A stretch of 64,000 nucleotides of DNA from Gallionella sp. (GCA_003153155.1 PLWV01000006.1:104808-168807); one strand, 5' to 3'. Shown: positions 17,328-26,989, numbered from the stretch's first letter. The notes: a model not told the origin generated them from the sequence alone. A program made the numbers and translations.

Positions 17328-18284
17328 ATGAAGACTATAAAAATCTCGCTTGTCGGCACTCCGCATGACTATCGGCAAAGCTTGTTACCAATCATTATTG
17401 GTGCGTTAGGCTATCGCATACAGTGGGTAAAGCCTGCCTCATGTGATTTGCAGATTTTCGGCTCATTTATTCGGCCCGTTAAAAAGCGTTATCGTTGGTT
17501 ACCCAAAATCGCCAGGCCACTTGCATCCAATATCGAGCATGTCTTGAAGGGTGGGCTAAGTTCGCGATCCAATCCCCCGTTAAGCCTCTTCCATACCGCC
17601 GAGAATCTCCGACATGACTCTGTGACAACCGACTATGCGATCTCCTTCGATCTGGCTGTTCGCAATGAGAGGCATTTCCGTATGCCCTATTGGATGGAAA
17701 TGGTGGATTGGTCGCATGAGGGGGTGCACGGCAATCAAAACCCGCGTTTCGGCCAGTTGCTGTCGATTGCCAGAATGATGCAGCCTTTGGGTAACGAGTT
17801 TTTGAAGCGGCCTCGTCGCGCCGCTATTTTCAGCTCCCATTTGCGTGAACCGCGGGCAACTCTGTTTGGGGCCGTTGAAAGCATTATTCCCGTGGAAGGT
17901 TTTGGCCCGCATTTCAATAAAAGCATTCTTTATCATCAGAACAGTGGCTTCAACAAGATAGATGTCTTGCAGAACTTTGCCTTTAACCTCTGCCCTGAAA
18001 ACGGGCTGTATCCGGGTTACTACACTGAAAAGATTCCCGAGGCGTTTGTGGCTGGGTGTTTGCCGTTAACCTGGACAGATACCAATGTCTGTGCGGATTT
18101 CAACCCGAAGGCTTTCATAAATCTTGAACCTATGTCGTGGCAGGATTTTGAGCCGTTAAAAGATATTATTAATTCACCATCTCAGTTAGAGTTTTTCGCA
18201 GAGCAACCTTTATTGCTAAATAACCCGTCGATCGAACCCATGAAGGATTTTTTGAGGGAGATTGTGCGGCAGGCGCTGAGTTAG
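17328..18284 (+). CDS. GT10 family alpha-(1,3/4)-fucosyltransferase-like protein
   Basis: 318 residues. The donor-site signature of GT10 is clear: FAFNLCPENGLYPGYYTEKI followed by PEAFVAGCLPLTW (about 219-252). This corresponds to the FxxxxEN...YxTEK(I/L)xxAxxxGxxPxxxG pattern of bacterial and eukaryotic alpha-1,3-fucosyltransferases. It starts directly after the stop of the preceding gene. Its TAG ends at 18284 and the convergent GT25 gene's stop begins at 18285, with no spacer. The acceptor is probably a lipopolysaccharide or capsular oligosaccharide. Genes for GDP-fucose synthesis are not in the window. Confidence 0.8.
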   Translation: MKTIKISLVGTPHDYRQSLLPIIIGALGYRIQWVKPASCDLQIFGSFIRPVKKRYRWLPKIARPLASNIEHVLKGGLSSRSNPPLSLFHTAENLRHDSVTTDYAISFDLAVRNERHFRMPYWMEMVDWSHEGVHGNQNPRFGQLLSIARMMQPLGNEFLKRPRRAAIFSSHLREPRATLFGAVESIIPVEGFGPHFNKSILYHQNSGFNKIDVLQNFAFNLCPENGLYPGYYTEKIPEAFVAGCLPLTWTDTNVCADFNPKAFINLEPMSWQDFEPLKDIINSPSQLEFFAEQPLLLNNPSIEPMKDFLREIVRQALS

Positions 18285-19007
18285 TTACTTTGGAAACCAT
18301 GGGTCCTTAGAAAAGATTCTATCCAGCACACGACTTAACGACCTTAGTTTTTTCTTAAGGCCTCTGATGGGTTTGCGATCGTCACGTTGATCGGATATCG
18401 TGGATTCGACTTTCGAAATGTCGACCGGATACGGCTTGACGGCCAAAAACTCTATTCCATGTTTTCTTTCATGCTCCAAGAAATGATCCAGAGGTTCATA
18501 AATATCCTTGGCGTGCTCAATGAGTATCTTGGCGGCGGCAGGCTTTACGATGTACGCGGTTGCACCCAGCGGGTCTTCGTGATTTTTGACGATGGAGATT
18601 TCGCCTATGGTTTTGACTATGTCGTGCTGTGTTGGCGCCAGCGCCTGTAATCGAATCAATTGCCAATCGTGGAATTCTGTTAATAGCAGCTCCAGCGTTC
18701 TTTCAAAATGGGGCAACAGGATGAAGTCGTCTTCAAAAATCAGTGTTGGCTGATTATTCTTTAAACATTCCTGCCATGCTTTCTTGTGCGACAAAAAGCA
18801 GCCGATTTCATTTGGCAACATATCAATCCCCAGTAAGCGTTTTACTTTGCGAGCCTGATATTCAGGCGGCGGAGATTGCAATTTAGCGCCATCGACTGCA
18901 TCAAGGAACGACCAATTCAGTTTTGTCTTGACCAATTCTGCTTTTACTTTTTCGCGGCGCTCGGGAGATCTGAGCAGGGAGATGACAACGGTTTGGAGAT
19001 TGAGCAT
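18285..19007 (-). CDS. GT25 family LPS glycosyltransferase
   Basis: 240 residues. VVISLLRSPERREKVKAEL at the N-terminus and NEIGCFLSHKKAWQECL followed by PTLIFEDDFIL (about 62-95) are the hallmark blocks of the LPS GT25/Lex2B-LgtB family, with EDD as the metal/donor motif. These enzymes usually add galactose or glucose to lipooligosaccharide in the cytoplasm. It follows a GT9 gene transcribed in the same direction with a 78-bp gap. Confidence 0.85.
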   Translation of the reverse strand: MLNLQTVVISLLRSPERREKVKAELVKTKLNWSFLDAVDGAKLQSPPPEYQARKVKRLLGIDMLPNEIGCFLSHKKAWQECLKNNQPTLIFEDDFILLPHFERTLELLLTEFHDWQLIRLQALAPTQHDIVKTIGEISIVKNHEDPLGATAYIVKPAAAKILIEHAKDIYEPLDHFLEHERKHGIEFLAVKPYPVDISKVESTISDQRDDRKPIRGLKKKLRSLSRVLDRIFSKDPWFPK

Positions 19008-19085
19008 TGTTATGTAAGTGGAATTAGTTGGAATTCGCGTTAAATTTTACGCTTATATGAGGTTGGATGTAAGCGACGGCGTTTA

Positions 19086-20168
19086 CTATGGCATATTCGT
19101 CAATTCGCGCAAAGCATCAATCACCCTTGCAGCCGGAAGGTTCTGCAAACAGGCGCTCAAGCTACCATTATGGCGCTCGCAGCCTTCCTCCATGCACGGC
19201 ACACAATCGCCCTCACCTTGCAGCAACACCACATTGTTTACGCGCTGCGTGCCTTTCATCCTGTAAGGATTGCGGTCTTCCCCGTAACCTTTTGGCCATG
19301 GCCCCCATTTCACCGGGTTGGACGGCCCAAACAGCGCAACGGTGGGGGTGCCAAGCGCCGCCGCCATGTGGGTGAGCGCTGTATCCGGGCCCACATAACA
19401 TTTGGCGCGGCTGATGAGAAAAGCGCTTTCGGATAGGCTGAGCTTGCCTACCATATTCACTGTAACGGATGGCATGGAACGGAATATCTGCCCGACATAA
19501 GCCACCTCATCCGGGGCGCTGCTTCCGGTGAGCACGGTACGGATGCCATTTTCCTCAAGCCACCGGGCCAGCTCAATCCAGCCATCCCGATGCCACATTT
19601 TGTAGGAAAATTTGGGGGACATGTGCAGCACCGCAAAAGCCTCCGCGCCAATATCAAACGGCAACGCCCCGGCGACGGAGTTTTCATCGGATGGATCCCA
19701 CGCAACCACTATCCCATGGCTGCGTTTGATGCCCAGCAAATCCACTAGCCCGAGATTCGTCAGCAAGGTATGGGTGTTAACATGATCAAATACCGCCCAG
19801 CGTGAGAGGAAGTGTCGCTTCCAGCGTTCCTTTCTGCTGCCATCCTGCATTCCAATCCTCGTCTTTCCGGCGATCCAGGCGTATAGGGTCGGCCGGTCGC
19901 CCAGCAGGGTTGTAAGCGCAAGATCATAACGGCGAAACAAACCGAGAATCAGGCGCAAATGCACCCAAAATCCGGGGCGCGCCGGGACGGTGATCACACG
20001 GTGAATATCCGGGTTGCGCAGCAAAACCCCTTCAGTATGTTCGAACACCAGCACGTCTATTTCGGCCTGGGGCCACGCCAGCCGCATCGAACGTATTACA
20101 GGCGTGGAAAGCAGCACATCACCTATGCGCAAGGTGACAGCCACCAGTATGCGGCGCGGGGCTTTCAA
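19086..20168 (-). CDS. GT9 (heptosyltransferase-like) glycosyltransferase
   Basis: 360 residues. RRILVAVTLRIGDVLLSTPVIRSMRLAWPQAEIDVLV is the GT9 N-terminus, HMSPKFSYKMWHRDGWIELARWLEE is the central conserved block, and GPDTALTHMAAALGTPTVALFGPSNP is the donor-binding block. A tail with paired cysteines (CVPCMEEGCERH) resembles that of several ADP-heptose:LPS transferases. Probably a core or outer-core transferase; the specific linkage cannot be read from sequence. Confidence 0.85.
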   Translation of the reverse strand: MKAPRRILVAVTLRIGDVLLSTPVIRSMRLAWPQAEIDVLVFEHTEGVLLRNPDIHRVITVPARPGFWVHLRLILGLFRRYDLALTTLLGDRPTLYAWIAGKTRIGMQDGSRKERWKRHFLSRWAVFDHVNTHTLLTNLGLVDLLGIKRSHGIVVAWDPSDENSVAGALPFDIGAEAFAVLHMSPKFSYKMWHRDGWIELARWLEENGIRTVLTGSSAPDEVAYVGQIFRSMPSVTVNMVGKLSLSESAFLISRAKCYVGPDTALTHMAAALGTPTVALFGPSNPVKWGPWPKGYGEDRNPYRMKGTQRVNNVVLLQGEGDCVPCMEEGCERHNGSLSACLQNLPAARVIDALRELTNMP

Positions 20169-20401
20169 GTTCGCTCCGGTTTTATCAGGATACTTGCGAA
20201 TTTCATTTACACAGCCATGTTAAAATTGTTTGAAGAAACAGGAAATTATTAAAGCGGACTCAATGAGCAAGCCGTGGAGAATGTTACCATGGGAACCTTT
20301 AAAAGCGGGATTCAATTCCCTGGGTGTGTAGCCTTGAAATGCGCAACCACACTGACCGCTTCGATGTTGAGAAAATGGGGTAACCAAAGGGTCATCACAG
20401 C

Positions 20402-21241
20402 ATGTTTTCAATATTAATCCCCACCTGGAACAATCTTGAGCTGCTTAAACTCTGCGTGCGCAGCATTCGGGAAAACTCAAGCCTTGCCCACCAGATTATT
20501 GTCCACGTCAACGATGGCAGCGATGGTAGTCTGGAATGGGTGCGCACACAGCAATTGCCCCACACTCACTCGCCTCAGAATGTCGGCATCTGCCTGGCGG
20601 TAAACGAGGCAGCGATGCTTGCACAACATGACTACATCCTTTACTTGAATGATGACATGTACTGCTGCCCTGGCTGGGATACCGCACTAGTCAACAAGAT
20701 GAAAGGCCTTGATACGGATCTTTTCATGCTGTCCGGCACCATGATCGAACCGGTGCAAACGAGCAACCCCTGTGTGATCGTAAAGGATTATGGCCGAAGC
20801 CCGGATCAATTTGCCGAGCAAGAACTGTTAGCGAACCTGCCAAGCCATCACAAGCAAGACTGGTACGGCGCAACTTGGCCACCCACGCTGGTACACGCCA
20901 AGTGGTGGTTTAAAGTTGGCGGGTACAGTAGTGAATTTTCCCCTGGCATGAGTAGCGATAATGATTTTTCGATGAAGCTGTGGCATGCCGGTTGTCGCAT
21001 TTTTTTGGGTGTAGGCGATTCATTGGTTTACCACTTCCAGGCAAAATCGACGGGCAGGATCAAGAAAAATAACGGCGGGAAACAGTTCCTGCACAAATGG
21101 GGGATTCGACAGTCGGTGTTCGATCATTATTATCTGCGTCGCGGAACTCCTGCCGAGGGCATGGTGCTCGCTGAGCCTGATGATACCCTGGACTTTCGTT
21201 GGCAATTACTGCGCAGCTCGCTAAAGCGCAGATTTAGCTGA
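20402..21241 (+). CDS. GT2 family glycosyltransferase
   Basis: 279 residues. MFSILIPTWNNLELLKLCVRSI is the GT2 N-terminus; YILYLNDDMYCCPGWD gives the NDD donor motif (about 78-93); SDNDFSMKLWHAG is the acceptor-side ED-like block. It is divergent from the GT9 gene across 233 bp and its 3' end overlaps the convergent GT2 gene by 21 bp. Confidence 0.8.
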   Translation: MFSILIPTWNNLELLKLCVRSIRENSSLAHQIIVHVNDGSDGSLEWVRTQQLPHTHSPQNVGICLAVNEAAMLAQHDYILYLNDDMYCCPGWDTALVNKMKGLDTDLFMLSGTMIEPVQTSNPCVIVKDYGRSPDQFAEQELLANLPSHHKQDWYGATWPPTLVHAKWWFKVGGYSSEFSPGMSSDNDFSMKLWHAGCRIFLGVGDSLVYHFQAKSTGRIKKNNGGKQFLHKWGIRQSVFDHYYLRRGTPAEGMVLAEPDDTLDFRWQLLRSSLKRRFS

Positions 21242-21982
21242 ACGCAACGCTTTTAATTGATTGTATTTTAGGTAGGTAGTCCTGGCATTCATCAAGGCAA
21301 TATTAAAGCCTGCAATCCCATCCAGAAATCCCAGGCGCAGGCAGTAGGTTCTGACGAACGCCCACCCTGCACGTAGCGGCGCGTCGACAAGTGAAGCTGC
21401 TTTGCCATTCTTGAACATCTGCATAGCCCCAGCTCTGGCGTACTGTTCAGTCTTACGCTGCACGTCTGCTTTGTTCAAATAGCTGTAATGCAACAACGGG
21501 CTGGACAGTCGTCCGGCAGTGCCTTCAAGTATCACTCGTTCGTGCACCATATCGTCGGAAAAACGCCCCTTGGTTCTTCTAAACAACCGCAGCACGTAAT
21601 CCGGATACCACCCGGAGTGCCGGATGAAATGTCCGCAAAACTGCGAGAGTCGCGGCACGTAAAATCCATCTTCGCTATCATCCTCCATCGCTTTGATGAG
21701 TTGCGATTGAAGGTCAGGAGTCACCCGCTCATCGGCATCTATAGTAAACACCCACTCGTGAGTTGCATAGGACAGGGCGCGGTTCTTTTGTATACCGAAG
21801 CCCGGCCAATCATGCACATAAATTTTCGCCCCCAATTCGCGGCAAATATCTGCTGTGCCATCGCTGCTACCGGAATCCACCACAATGATTTCGTCTGCCC
21901 ATATAACCGATTCAATACAAGCGCGGATATTTGCGGCTTCGTTCTTGGTAATGATGATGACCGAAAGTTTATAACCAGCCAT
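21221..21982 (-). CDS. GT2 family LPS-core glycosyltransferase (WaaE/KdtX type)
   Basis: About 253 residues from the ATG at 21982, preceded by GGTGGACAA. An in-frame ATG at 22048 would add 22 residues and an upstream ATG at 22099 more, but homologues typically begin right before the LSVIIITKNE strand. VIIITKNEAANIRACIESVIWADEIIVVDSGSSDGT and WVFTIDADERVTPDLQ (DAD) identify the WaaE-like beta-1,4-glucosyltransferase group, and the end KNLRA-like tail (GIAGFNIALMNARTTYLKYNQL) is also typical. It likely adds glucose to inner-core heptose. Confidence 0.82.
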   Translation of the reverse strand: MAGYKLSVIIITKNEAANIRACIESVIWADEIIVVDSGSSDGTADICRELGAKIYVHDWPGFGIQKNRALSYATHEWVFTIDADERVTPDLQSQLIKAMEDDSEDGFYVPRLSQFCGHFIRHSGWYPDYVLRLFRRTKGRFSDDMVHERVILEGTAGRLSSPLLHYSYLNKADVQRKTEQYARAGAMQMFKNGKAASLVDAPLRAGWAFVRTYCLRLGFLDGIAGFNIALMNARTTYLKYNQLKALRSAKSAL

Positions 21983-22104
21983 TTGTCCACCGCTTTTCGT
22001 TGGAATAGCGGAATGGCTAGTGGCTGCATCTGTAGTTTCATCTGCCATGCTTCTGTTGCCCCGTGAGACCGTGTAGTTCCGACAAAACCCTGCGAGCATT
22101 TGAA

Positions 22105-23085
22105 TTAAACATCGGTATTGATCTTCTGTATCGCCTCATGTTGCCTCCAACGACGATCAATCCACATCGCCAGCCCCAGATAAATCGCTCCCCACCACGC
22201 CAGCAGATTTCCTTGCCCATGAGCATCAAGACTGGTACCCCACAGCGCGGACACTCCCGCCAATAACATCAACACATATTCAACTATCGCGGTATTTCGA
22301 TGTCCCCAGCCCATCAACATCAAGCGCTGGTAATAGTGACTATGATGCGCTTGAGCCAGATTTTCTCTGAACCATACGCGTTTTATCAGCGTCACGGTTG
22401 CATCGACTACGAACGGTGAAAACACCAGAATCGGAAACCAGAATGGCCAGTAACCCTGTTGCCACCCCCATACGCCGAATGCCGCTGCGAGAAACCCGAG
22501 CGGAATGGAACCCGCCTCGCCCAGAAAAATTCTGGCCGGATAAAAATTATGGTAAAGGAAACCCAATGCCGCAGCGCCGATAGAAAAATTCAGCATGGCA
22601 AAAATTTCATTCCCATTCATCAGACCGACAATTCCGTAGAAACTGAAACCGAACAGCGCCATGCCACCTGCTAGGCCGTCCGATCCGTCCATATAACTAT
22701 ACAGGTTGGTCATCCACACGATGAACAGCAACGCCGGCAAGCACCACAACCAAGACACACCAGACCATCCAACCACGATCAATGCCGCTACGAGGTGACC
22801 AGCCAACCGCGCCCTGAGCGATAAGTGACGGATATCCTCCACCAGTGACAACACAAATAATCCCAGCACCGGCAACACGATCCACCATGGCCATGACTGG
22901 ATCAGCATCATCCAGCCCGATAGTATTCCGGCCATTAGCGCGATACCGCCGATACGCGGTATCGGCTCGGTGCGCAACGAACTATCATCGTGAATATCCT
23001 GAATCGTGCCAGTCTTGCTCAAGGTCAGCAGCACGGCCAGTATCAGCGTGACGAAAGCGGAAATTATCGGGGCGTAATGGCTCAT
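22105..23085 (-). CDS. WecA/MraY-like polyprenyl-phosphate sugar-1-phosphate transferase
   Basis: 326 residues with about ten hydrophobic segments. Landmarks of the PNPT superfamily are visible: EPIPRIGGIALMAG near TM1-2, NLYSYMDGSDGLAGG (catalytic/Mg aspartates, about 126-140), and HHSHYYQRLMLMGW (family HxH histidines). The usual FLGDxGS loop reads FLGEAGS here, with glutamate replacing the common aspartate. The enzyme would start glycan synthesis by loading an N-acetylhexosamine-1-phosphate onto undecaprenyl phosphate. Substrate sugar unknown. Confidence 0.85.
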   Translation of the reverse strand: MSHYAPIISAFVTLILAVLLTLSKTGTIQDIHDDSSLRTEPIPRIGGIALMAGILSGWMMLIQSWPWWIVLPVLGLFVLSLVEDIRHLSLRARLAGHLVAALIVVGWSGVSWLWCLPALLFIVWMTNLYSYMDGSDGLAGGMALFGFSFYGIVGLMNGNEIFAMLNFSIGAAALGFLYHNFYPARIFLGEAGSIPLGFLAAAFGVWGWQQGYWPFWFPILVFSPFVVDATVTLIKRVWFRENLAQAHHSHYYQRLMLMGWGHRNTAIVEYVLMLLAGVSALWGTSLDAHGQGNLLAWWGAIYLGLAMWIDRRWRQHEAIQKINTDV

Positions 23086-23319
23086 ATGAAGTCAACGTAA
23101 TATGGGGTTTTAAAACTCGTCATGTCGGCTCTAGTACCGGCCTTTGGTATGCCTGGTAGCTTGTGCCTGCTTTAGGTTAACCCGCCACGCTTATTTCGCA
23201 AGTGTGTGGAACTGAGGATCTGACGCAGTAGAAATATCAAATAAGGATTTTTCATGCCCCATTATTTTTCTCTACAAGCTTCAATTTTAATGGCGCATCT
23301 TACGTTACACCGTTGTAAT

Positions 23320-24717
23320 TCAATAAGCATTTTTTCCAAAGAAACCTCGGAAAACAGTGAGCCATATTATTTTTAAATCTAACCACAAAGACCAATTCCG
23401 AATGTATTCCAAGTCGTATTCAATCCTTTTCTCCATCTTGTCCAGCGTATTCGTTTCGCCCCGCCAGCCATTAACCTGAGCCCAACCAGTAATCCCCGGC
23501 TTTACTTTATGTCGCAACATGTAACCATGAATCAGCTTCCGATACTCTTCATTGTGTATTACCGCATGAGGGCGAGGACCAACCAAGGACATTCGTCCTT
23601 GCAATACATTTATTAATTGCGGCAATTCATCAAAAGAAGTTTTTCTCAAGAATTTTCCAAGCGGAGTTATGCGAGGATCACTCTGCTTCGCCTGGAGAAC
23701 ATTTTCACCATTTTCACAAACTGACATAGTCCGGAATTTCCATACATCGACAACCTCGCCATTCAAACCATAACGCCGCTGTTTAAAAATTGCAGGTCCC
23801 GGAGAAGTCAGTTTGACGGCCACGCCGATTACAGCCATCGGAATTAGCGCGATCGCCAGAAATAGAGCTCCCAGGAAAAAATCTTCCAGCCGTTTAATCC
23901 AGCCATCCGCCCCCGTAAAAGGTGTTTCATACACCATGATTGCCGGTATTCCATGGAAATTTGTCCATCTTGCATGCAGCCAATCAGATACAAACATATC
24001 GGGAACAACATATACCGAAGCCGTTGTATCCGCGAGCGCGCTGACTAACTTTTCAATACGACGCCCATCCTGCATCGACAATACGATATAAACATAGTCA
24101 AGCTTTCCCGCATGCGCCTCTCGTATCAAGTCCGCCACTGCCCCTTTTAAGTAAGGTCGAACCTCGTCTGGAACAGACTCATTAACTACGTCGTCGTAAA
24201 TACCGAAAGGCAGCATGCCCATCCACGGTGCGTCCCGTGATTTTTCGATCAGGCGCACCCCCTGTGCATTTGCCCCAACGATAGCCAGCGTTCTCGAATG
24301 CTTTCCCGCCCGGTGTATCTCCCGAAGAAATACCCTGACAAACACTCGTGCCATGACCAAAGCAAATGGGGAGACAACAAACCATGTCATAACAACCAGA
24401 CGTGAAAAATCAGCCGAGGTCTTACTCATGAAGGCAATCATCACTAACACCATGACCACCATACCCCACGCTATAACAAGATCAGTAATCTCGACAACAA
24501 TACCGCCCATTCGCCACGAAGCGTATAACCCCTTCACCTCAGCAAAAAAGTAAAAGCAAACCACCGCCAAAATGGCCGATACCACGTTGTGATCATTGAT
24601 ATCCACTCCGTATAACCTGTGCGCAGCCCACAGGACAACACAAATCAAACTCGCATCAATCAAACGCTGGAATAAAAAACTTTCTGTTTGGTAGGGTCGT
24701 AACAATCCGTTGGGCAT
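23320..24717 (-). CDS. Undecaprenyl-phosphate glucose phosphotransferase (WcaJ family)
   Basis: 465 residues. Four N-terminal TMs and a CoA-binding-like central domain (TLAIVGANAQGVRLIEK) are followed by the bacterial-sugar-transferase domain. That domain has a re-entrant hydrophobic helix (FFLGALFLAIALIPMAVIGVAVKLTSPGP), then FKQRRYGLNGEVVDVWKFRTM, KTSFDELPQLINVLQGRMSLVGPRPH (catalytic D-E) and KPGITGWAQVNGWRG. It attaches glucose-1-phosphate (or a related hexose-P) to undecaprenyl phosphate. It is a second initiating enzyme beside the WecA-like one, implying at least two glycans or alternative initiation. It lies downstream of wcaI. Confidence 0.9.
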   Translation of the reverse strand: MPNGLLRPYQTESFLFQRLIDASLICVVLWAAHRLYGVDINDHNVVSAILAVVCFYFFAEVKGLYASWRMGGIVVEITDLVIAWGMVVMVLVMIAFMSKTSADFSRLVVMTWFVVSPFALVMARVFVRVFLREIHRAGKHSRTLAIVGANAQGVRLIEKSRDAPWMGMLPFGIYDDVVNESVPDEVRPYLKGAVADLIREAHAGKLDYVYIVLSMQDGRRIEKLVSALADTTASVYVVPDMFVSDWLHARWTNFHGIPAIMVYETPFTGADGWIKRLEDFFLGALFLAIALIPMAVIGVAVKLTSPGPAIFKQRRYGLNGEVVDVWKFRTMSVCENGENVLQAKQSDPRITPLGKFLRKTSFDELPQLINVLQGRMSLVGPRPHAVIHNEEYRKLIHGYMLRHKVKPGITGWAQVNGWRGETNTLDKMEKRIEYDLEYIRNWSLWLDLKIIWLTVFRGFFGKNAY

Positions 24718-24779
24718 TAGATATCAACCTTTATGTTTCAACTCTGGCAATGGAAGCAGTGGGAAACCAACAGTTCTAT

Positions 24780-26000
24780 TTATTGCTTGCACATGACCAG
24801 CAATTGGTTCTCAAAGCCATGCAGCACGCTTGATTTGTCCCAAGCCTGCGCAGCCTTGCGTGCCTCCATTCCAAGCCGCTTTCGTTCCTGCGGAGCATGC
24901 AGAAGTTCCAGCAATCCTTGCGCAACTTCCTGGGTATTGCCCGGCTCAACCACCTTGCCGCAGGATGATACCATCTTGGCCAGTTGCGTTCCGGGATGCG
25001 CTGTCGCCAAAATCGGCCTCCCGCTCGCCAGCATCCCAAGCAATTTTGAGGGCATCACCAGATCGGCCACCTCAGCTCGTTGCGGCAATAAATGCACATC
25101 GGCCAGATTCAGCAATTCGTTCAGTTTCTCCACCGGTTGCAACGGGAGCCAGCGTACATTGTGCAATCCCGTTCCTGTCCGCATCAATCGCTGCCGCGCA
25201 CCGCCTGCTCCGCATAGCACGAACAACAATCTGGATTCAGCCTGCAAAGACCTTGCTGCTGCCAGCAAGATTTCCAACCCCTGTTTTTCGCTCATACTCC
25301 CCGAATAAAGGGCTACACATTTATCGTCTTCAATGCCTAACTCGGCTCGATAGATACTTGCTTTAGGCAGGGGGAAAATATCTTGCACATCCACCCAGTT
25401 AGGCAGCAAAACACTTTTCTCTTGAGCGACCCCCTTGGTCAAAAGTCGTTCGAGCATCCTGACGGAGATCGTCGAAACACGATCGAAATAACTCATCAGC
25501 CAACGCTCAATTTTTGCAGCGATCCTGCCTGCAACTTTCGACTTGACCAACCCCAACCCCAATGCCGCATCAACCTCAAAGTCCTGCACGTGCAGCCAGG
25601 TTCGCGCACCGGACAGACGCGCCAACCCTAGCGCAGCCGGTGCGCAAAACAGCGTGGGCTCAAGCACGACTATGATGTCGGGTCGTTTGAAAAGTTGAAT
25701 TAATAACAGCGGGATGCTGGTCAACGCAAAAGAAGACAAATGCAACAGGCGTTTGACACCTCTTAGCCGGCGCGGCACCCATAGCGGGCAACGGTGTACC
25801 TTTACTTTGTTGATCAACTCAGTACGGTATATCCAGGAACGGTAGGGTTGCTGCACCCGCCACCATGGATAGTAGGGAGGGGCGGTAATAATCACCACCT
25901 CATGGCCGTGATTAGCCAGCCACTCTGCCATTTCGCCATTATATTTTCCGATACCGGTCAGTTCGGGAAAGTAATTGATGCTGTAAATTAAGATGCGCAC
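24780..26000 (-). CDS. WcaI family glycosyltransferase (GT4)
   Basis: 406 residues. The N-terminus MRILIYSINYFPELTGIGKY and APPYYPWWRV are diagnostic for WcaI (colanic-acid-type) transferases; the C-terminal half has CVALYSGSMSEKQGLEILLAAA and LVMPSKLLGMLASGRPILAT (GT4 donor site). It acts in the cytoplasm on the lipid-linked repeat unit. It follows the methyltransferase gene after 26 bp and precedes wcaJ. A second wcaI-like 5' end survives as a stub at 27608-27648. Confidence 0.88.
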   Translation of the reverse strand: MRILIYSINYFPELTGIGKYNGEMAEWLANHGHEVVIITAPPYYPWWRVQQPYRSWIYRTELINKVKVHRCPLWVPRRLRGVKRLLHLSSFALTSIPLLLIQLFKRPDIIVVLEPTLFCAPAALGLARLSGARTWLHVQDFEVDAALGLGLVKSKVAGRIAAKIERWLMSYFDRVSTISVRMLERLLTKGVAQEKSVLLPNWVDVQDIFPLPKASIYRAELGIEDDKCVALYSGSMSEKQGLEILLAAARSLQAESRLLFVLCGAGGARQRLMRTGTGLHNVRWLPLQPVEKLNELLNLADVHLLPQRAEVADLVMPSKLLGMLASGRPILATAHPGTQLAKMVSSCGKVVEPGNTQEVAQGLLELLHAPQERKRLGMEARKAAQAWDKSSVLHGFENQLLVMCKQ

Positions 26001-26026
26001 GTCGGCTTGTCATAAGAACAAAAACA

Positions 26027-26989
26027 TTATCGCTTGGCTGCGATACACAACAGGCAATCCCCCTTGCCCAAATGATTGCCTAACCAAAGCAAGGGGAAAC
26101 CCAAACCACGAATCAACAACATCAACCCGGCCACCAGCATGGTGGAGTGCAACTGTGCTGTGGCATATCCCGGCTTGCTGAAAAACTTTGCCAATATTGA
26201 ATGCGCGACCCACAGGGCAGGGGTTTCTTGACGTGATTCTATTAATTCAAAACCTGATTGATGCAATACACCTGCCAGCGTTTGTGGCGAGAAATGAGAA
26301 ATGTGGAAAGGCACATGCCAATTGATCCAGAACCGCCCAAATACTGAACGCAACCAGCTTTGGCTGTTTGGACAACTTATCCAGACTTGCCCTCCAGGAT
26401 TAAGAATGCGTGCCACATGAGCGAGCATTTTGGCGGGATTAAGGGAATGCTCCAGCACATTCGACAGCACGACCACATTATATTTTTCTGCTGGCTCAAA
26501 CTGTTCGATCAAATCAGAATAAACCACAAAGCCTCTTTTTCTCGCCACTTCCGCTGCCTTGCTATTCAGCTCCAACCCTTCCACGGCATAGCCGCTGCCT
26601 TGGTAATGAACCAGGCCACGCCCCTCATTGCACCCCACATCCAGCAAACGACCCTTGCCACGTAGTGCATGAAAGGAAATATCACCATCGATTGTTAACC
26701 AGAAATCCCACAACCACGAATTCTGAAACAGCTTACGAAATTGCACATAGCGACTGGCTGTTTCACCTTCTTCACCGCCAAAGTTGTAATAAGTTTCGTA
26801 CAATATTTTCAGCTCTTCACTCGTTGGCAGCGGGATGGTTTGCTCTAAACCGCAATTTTTACATCGTGCAGACCAGTATGGTGCAGCAATGCCGAATCGA
26901 GTATCAAACAGCACATCACTATTTACCTGAACCGGAAATTTACAATTCAAACAAAAAGCTGTGGGGGTATCGCTGGAATTTATCGGCAT
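26027..26989 (-). CDS. Zn-ribbon class I SAM-dependent methyltransferase
   Basis: 320 residues. An N-terminal zinc-ribbon-like pair (FCLNCKFPV ... ARCKNCGLEQ, about 13-50) precedes a Rossmann methyltransferase domain with GKGRLLDVGCNEGRGL (motif I, about 113-128), NVVVLSNVLEHSLNPAKML (motif IV region) and LNPGGQVWISCPN (motif V/VI). The C-terminal hydrophobic stretch (AHSTMLVAGLMLLIRGLGFPLLWLG-like) may contact the membrane. Such proteins methylate sugars or lipid-linked intermediates in polysaccharide loci. Two other full-length relatives lie at 28616 and 31533, and a degraded piece at 29948. Confidence 0.8.
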   Translation of the reverse strand: MPINSSDTPTAFCLNCKFPVQVNSDVLFDTRFGIAAPYWSARCKNCGLEQTIPLPTSEELKILYETYYNFGGEEGETASRYVQFRKLFQNSWLWDFWLTIDGDISFHALRGKGRLLDVGCNEGRGLVHYQGSGYAVEGLELNSKAAEVARKRGFVVYSDLIEQFEPAEKYNVVVLSNVLEHSLNPAKMLAHVARILNPGGQVWISCPNSQSWLRSVFGRFWINWHVPFHISHFSPQTLAGVLHQSGFELIESRQETPALWVAHSILAKFFSKPGYATAQLHSTMLVAGLMLLIRGLGFPLLWLGNHLGKGDCLLCIAAKR

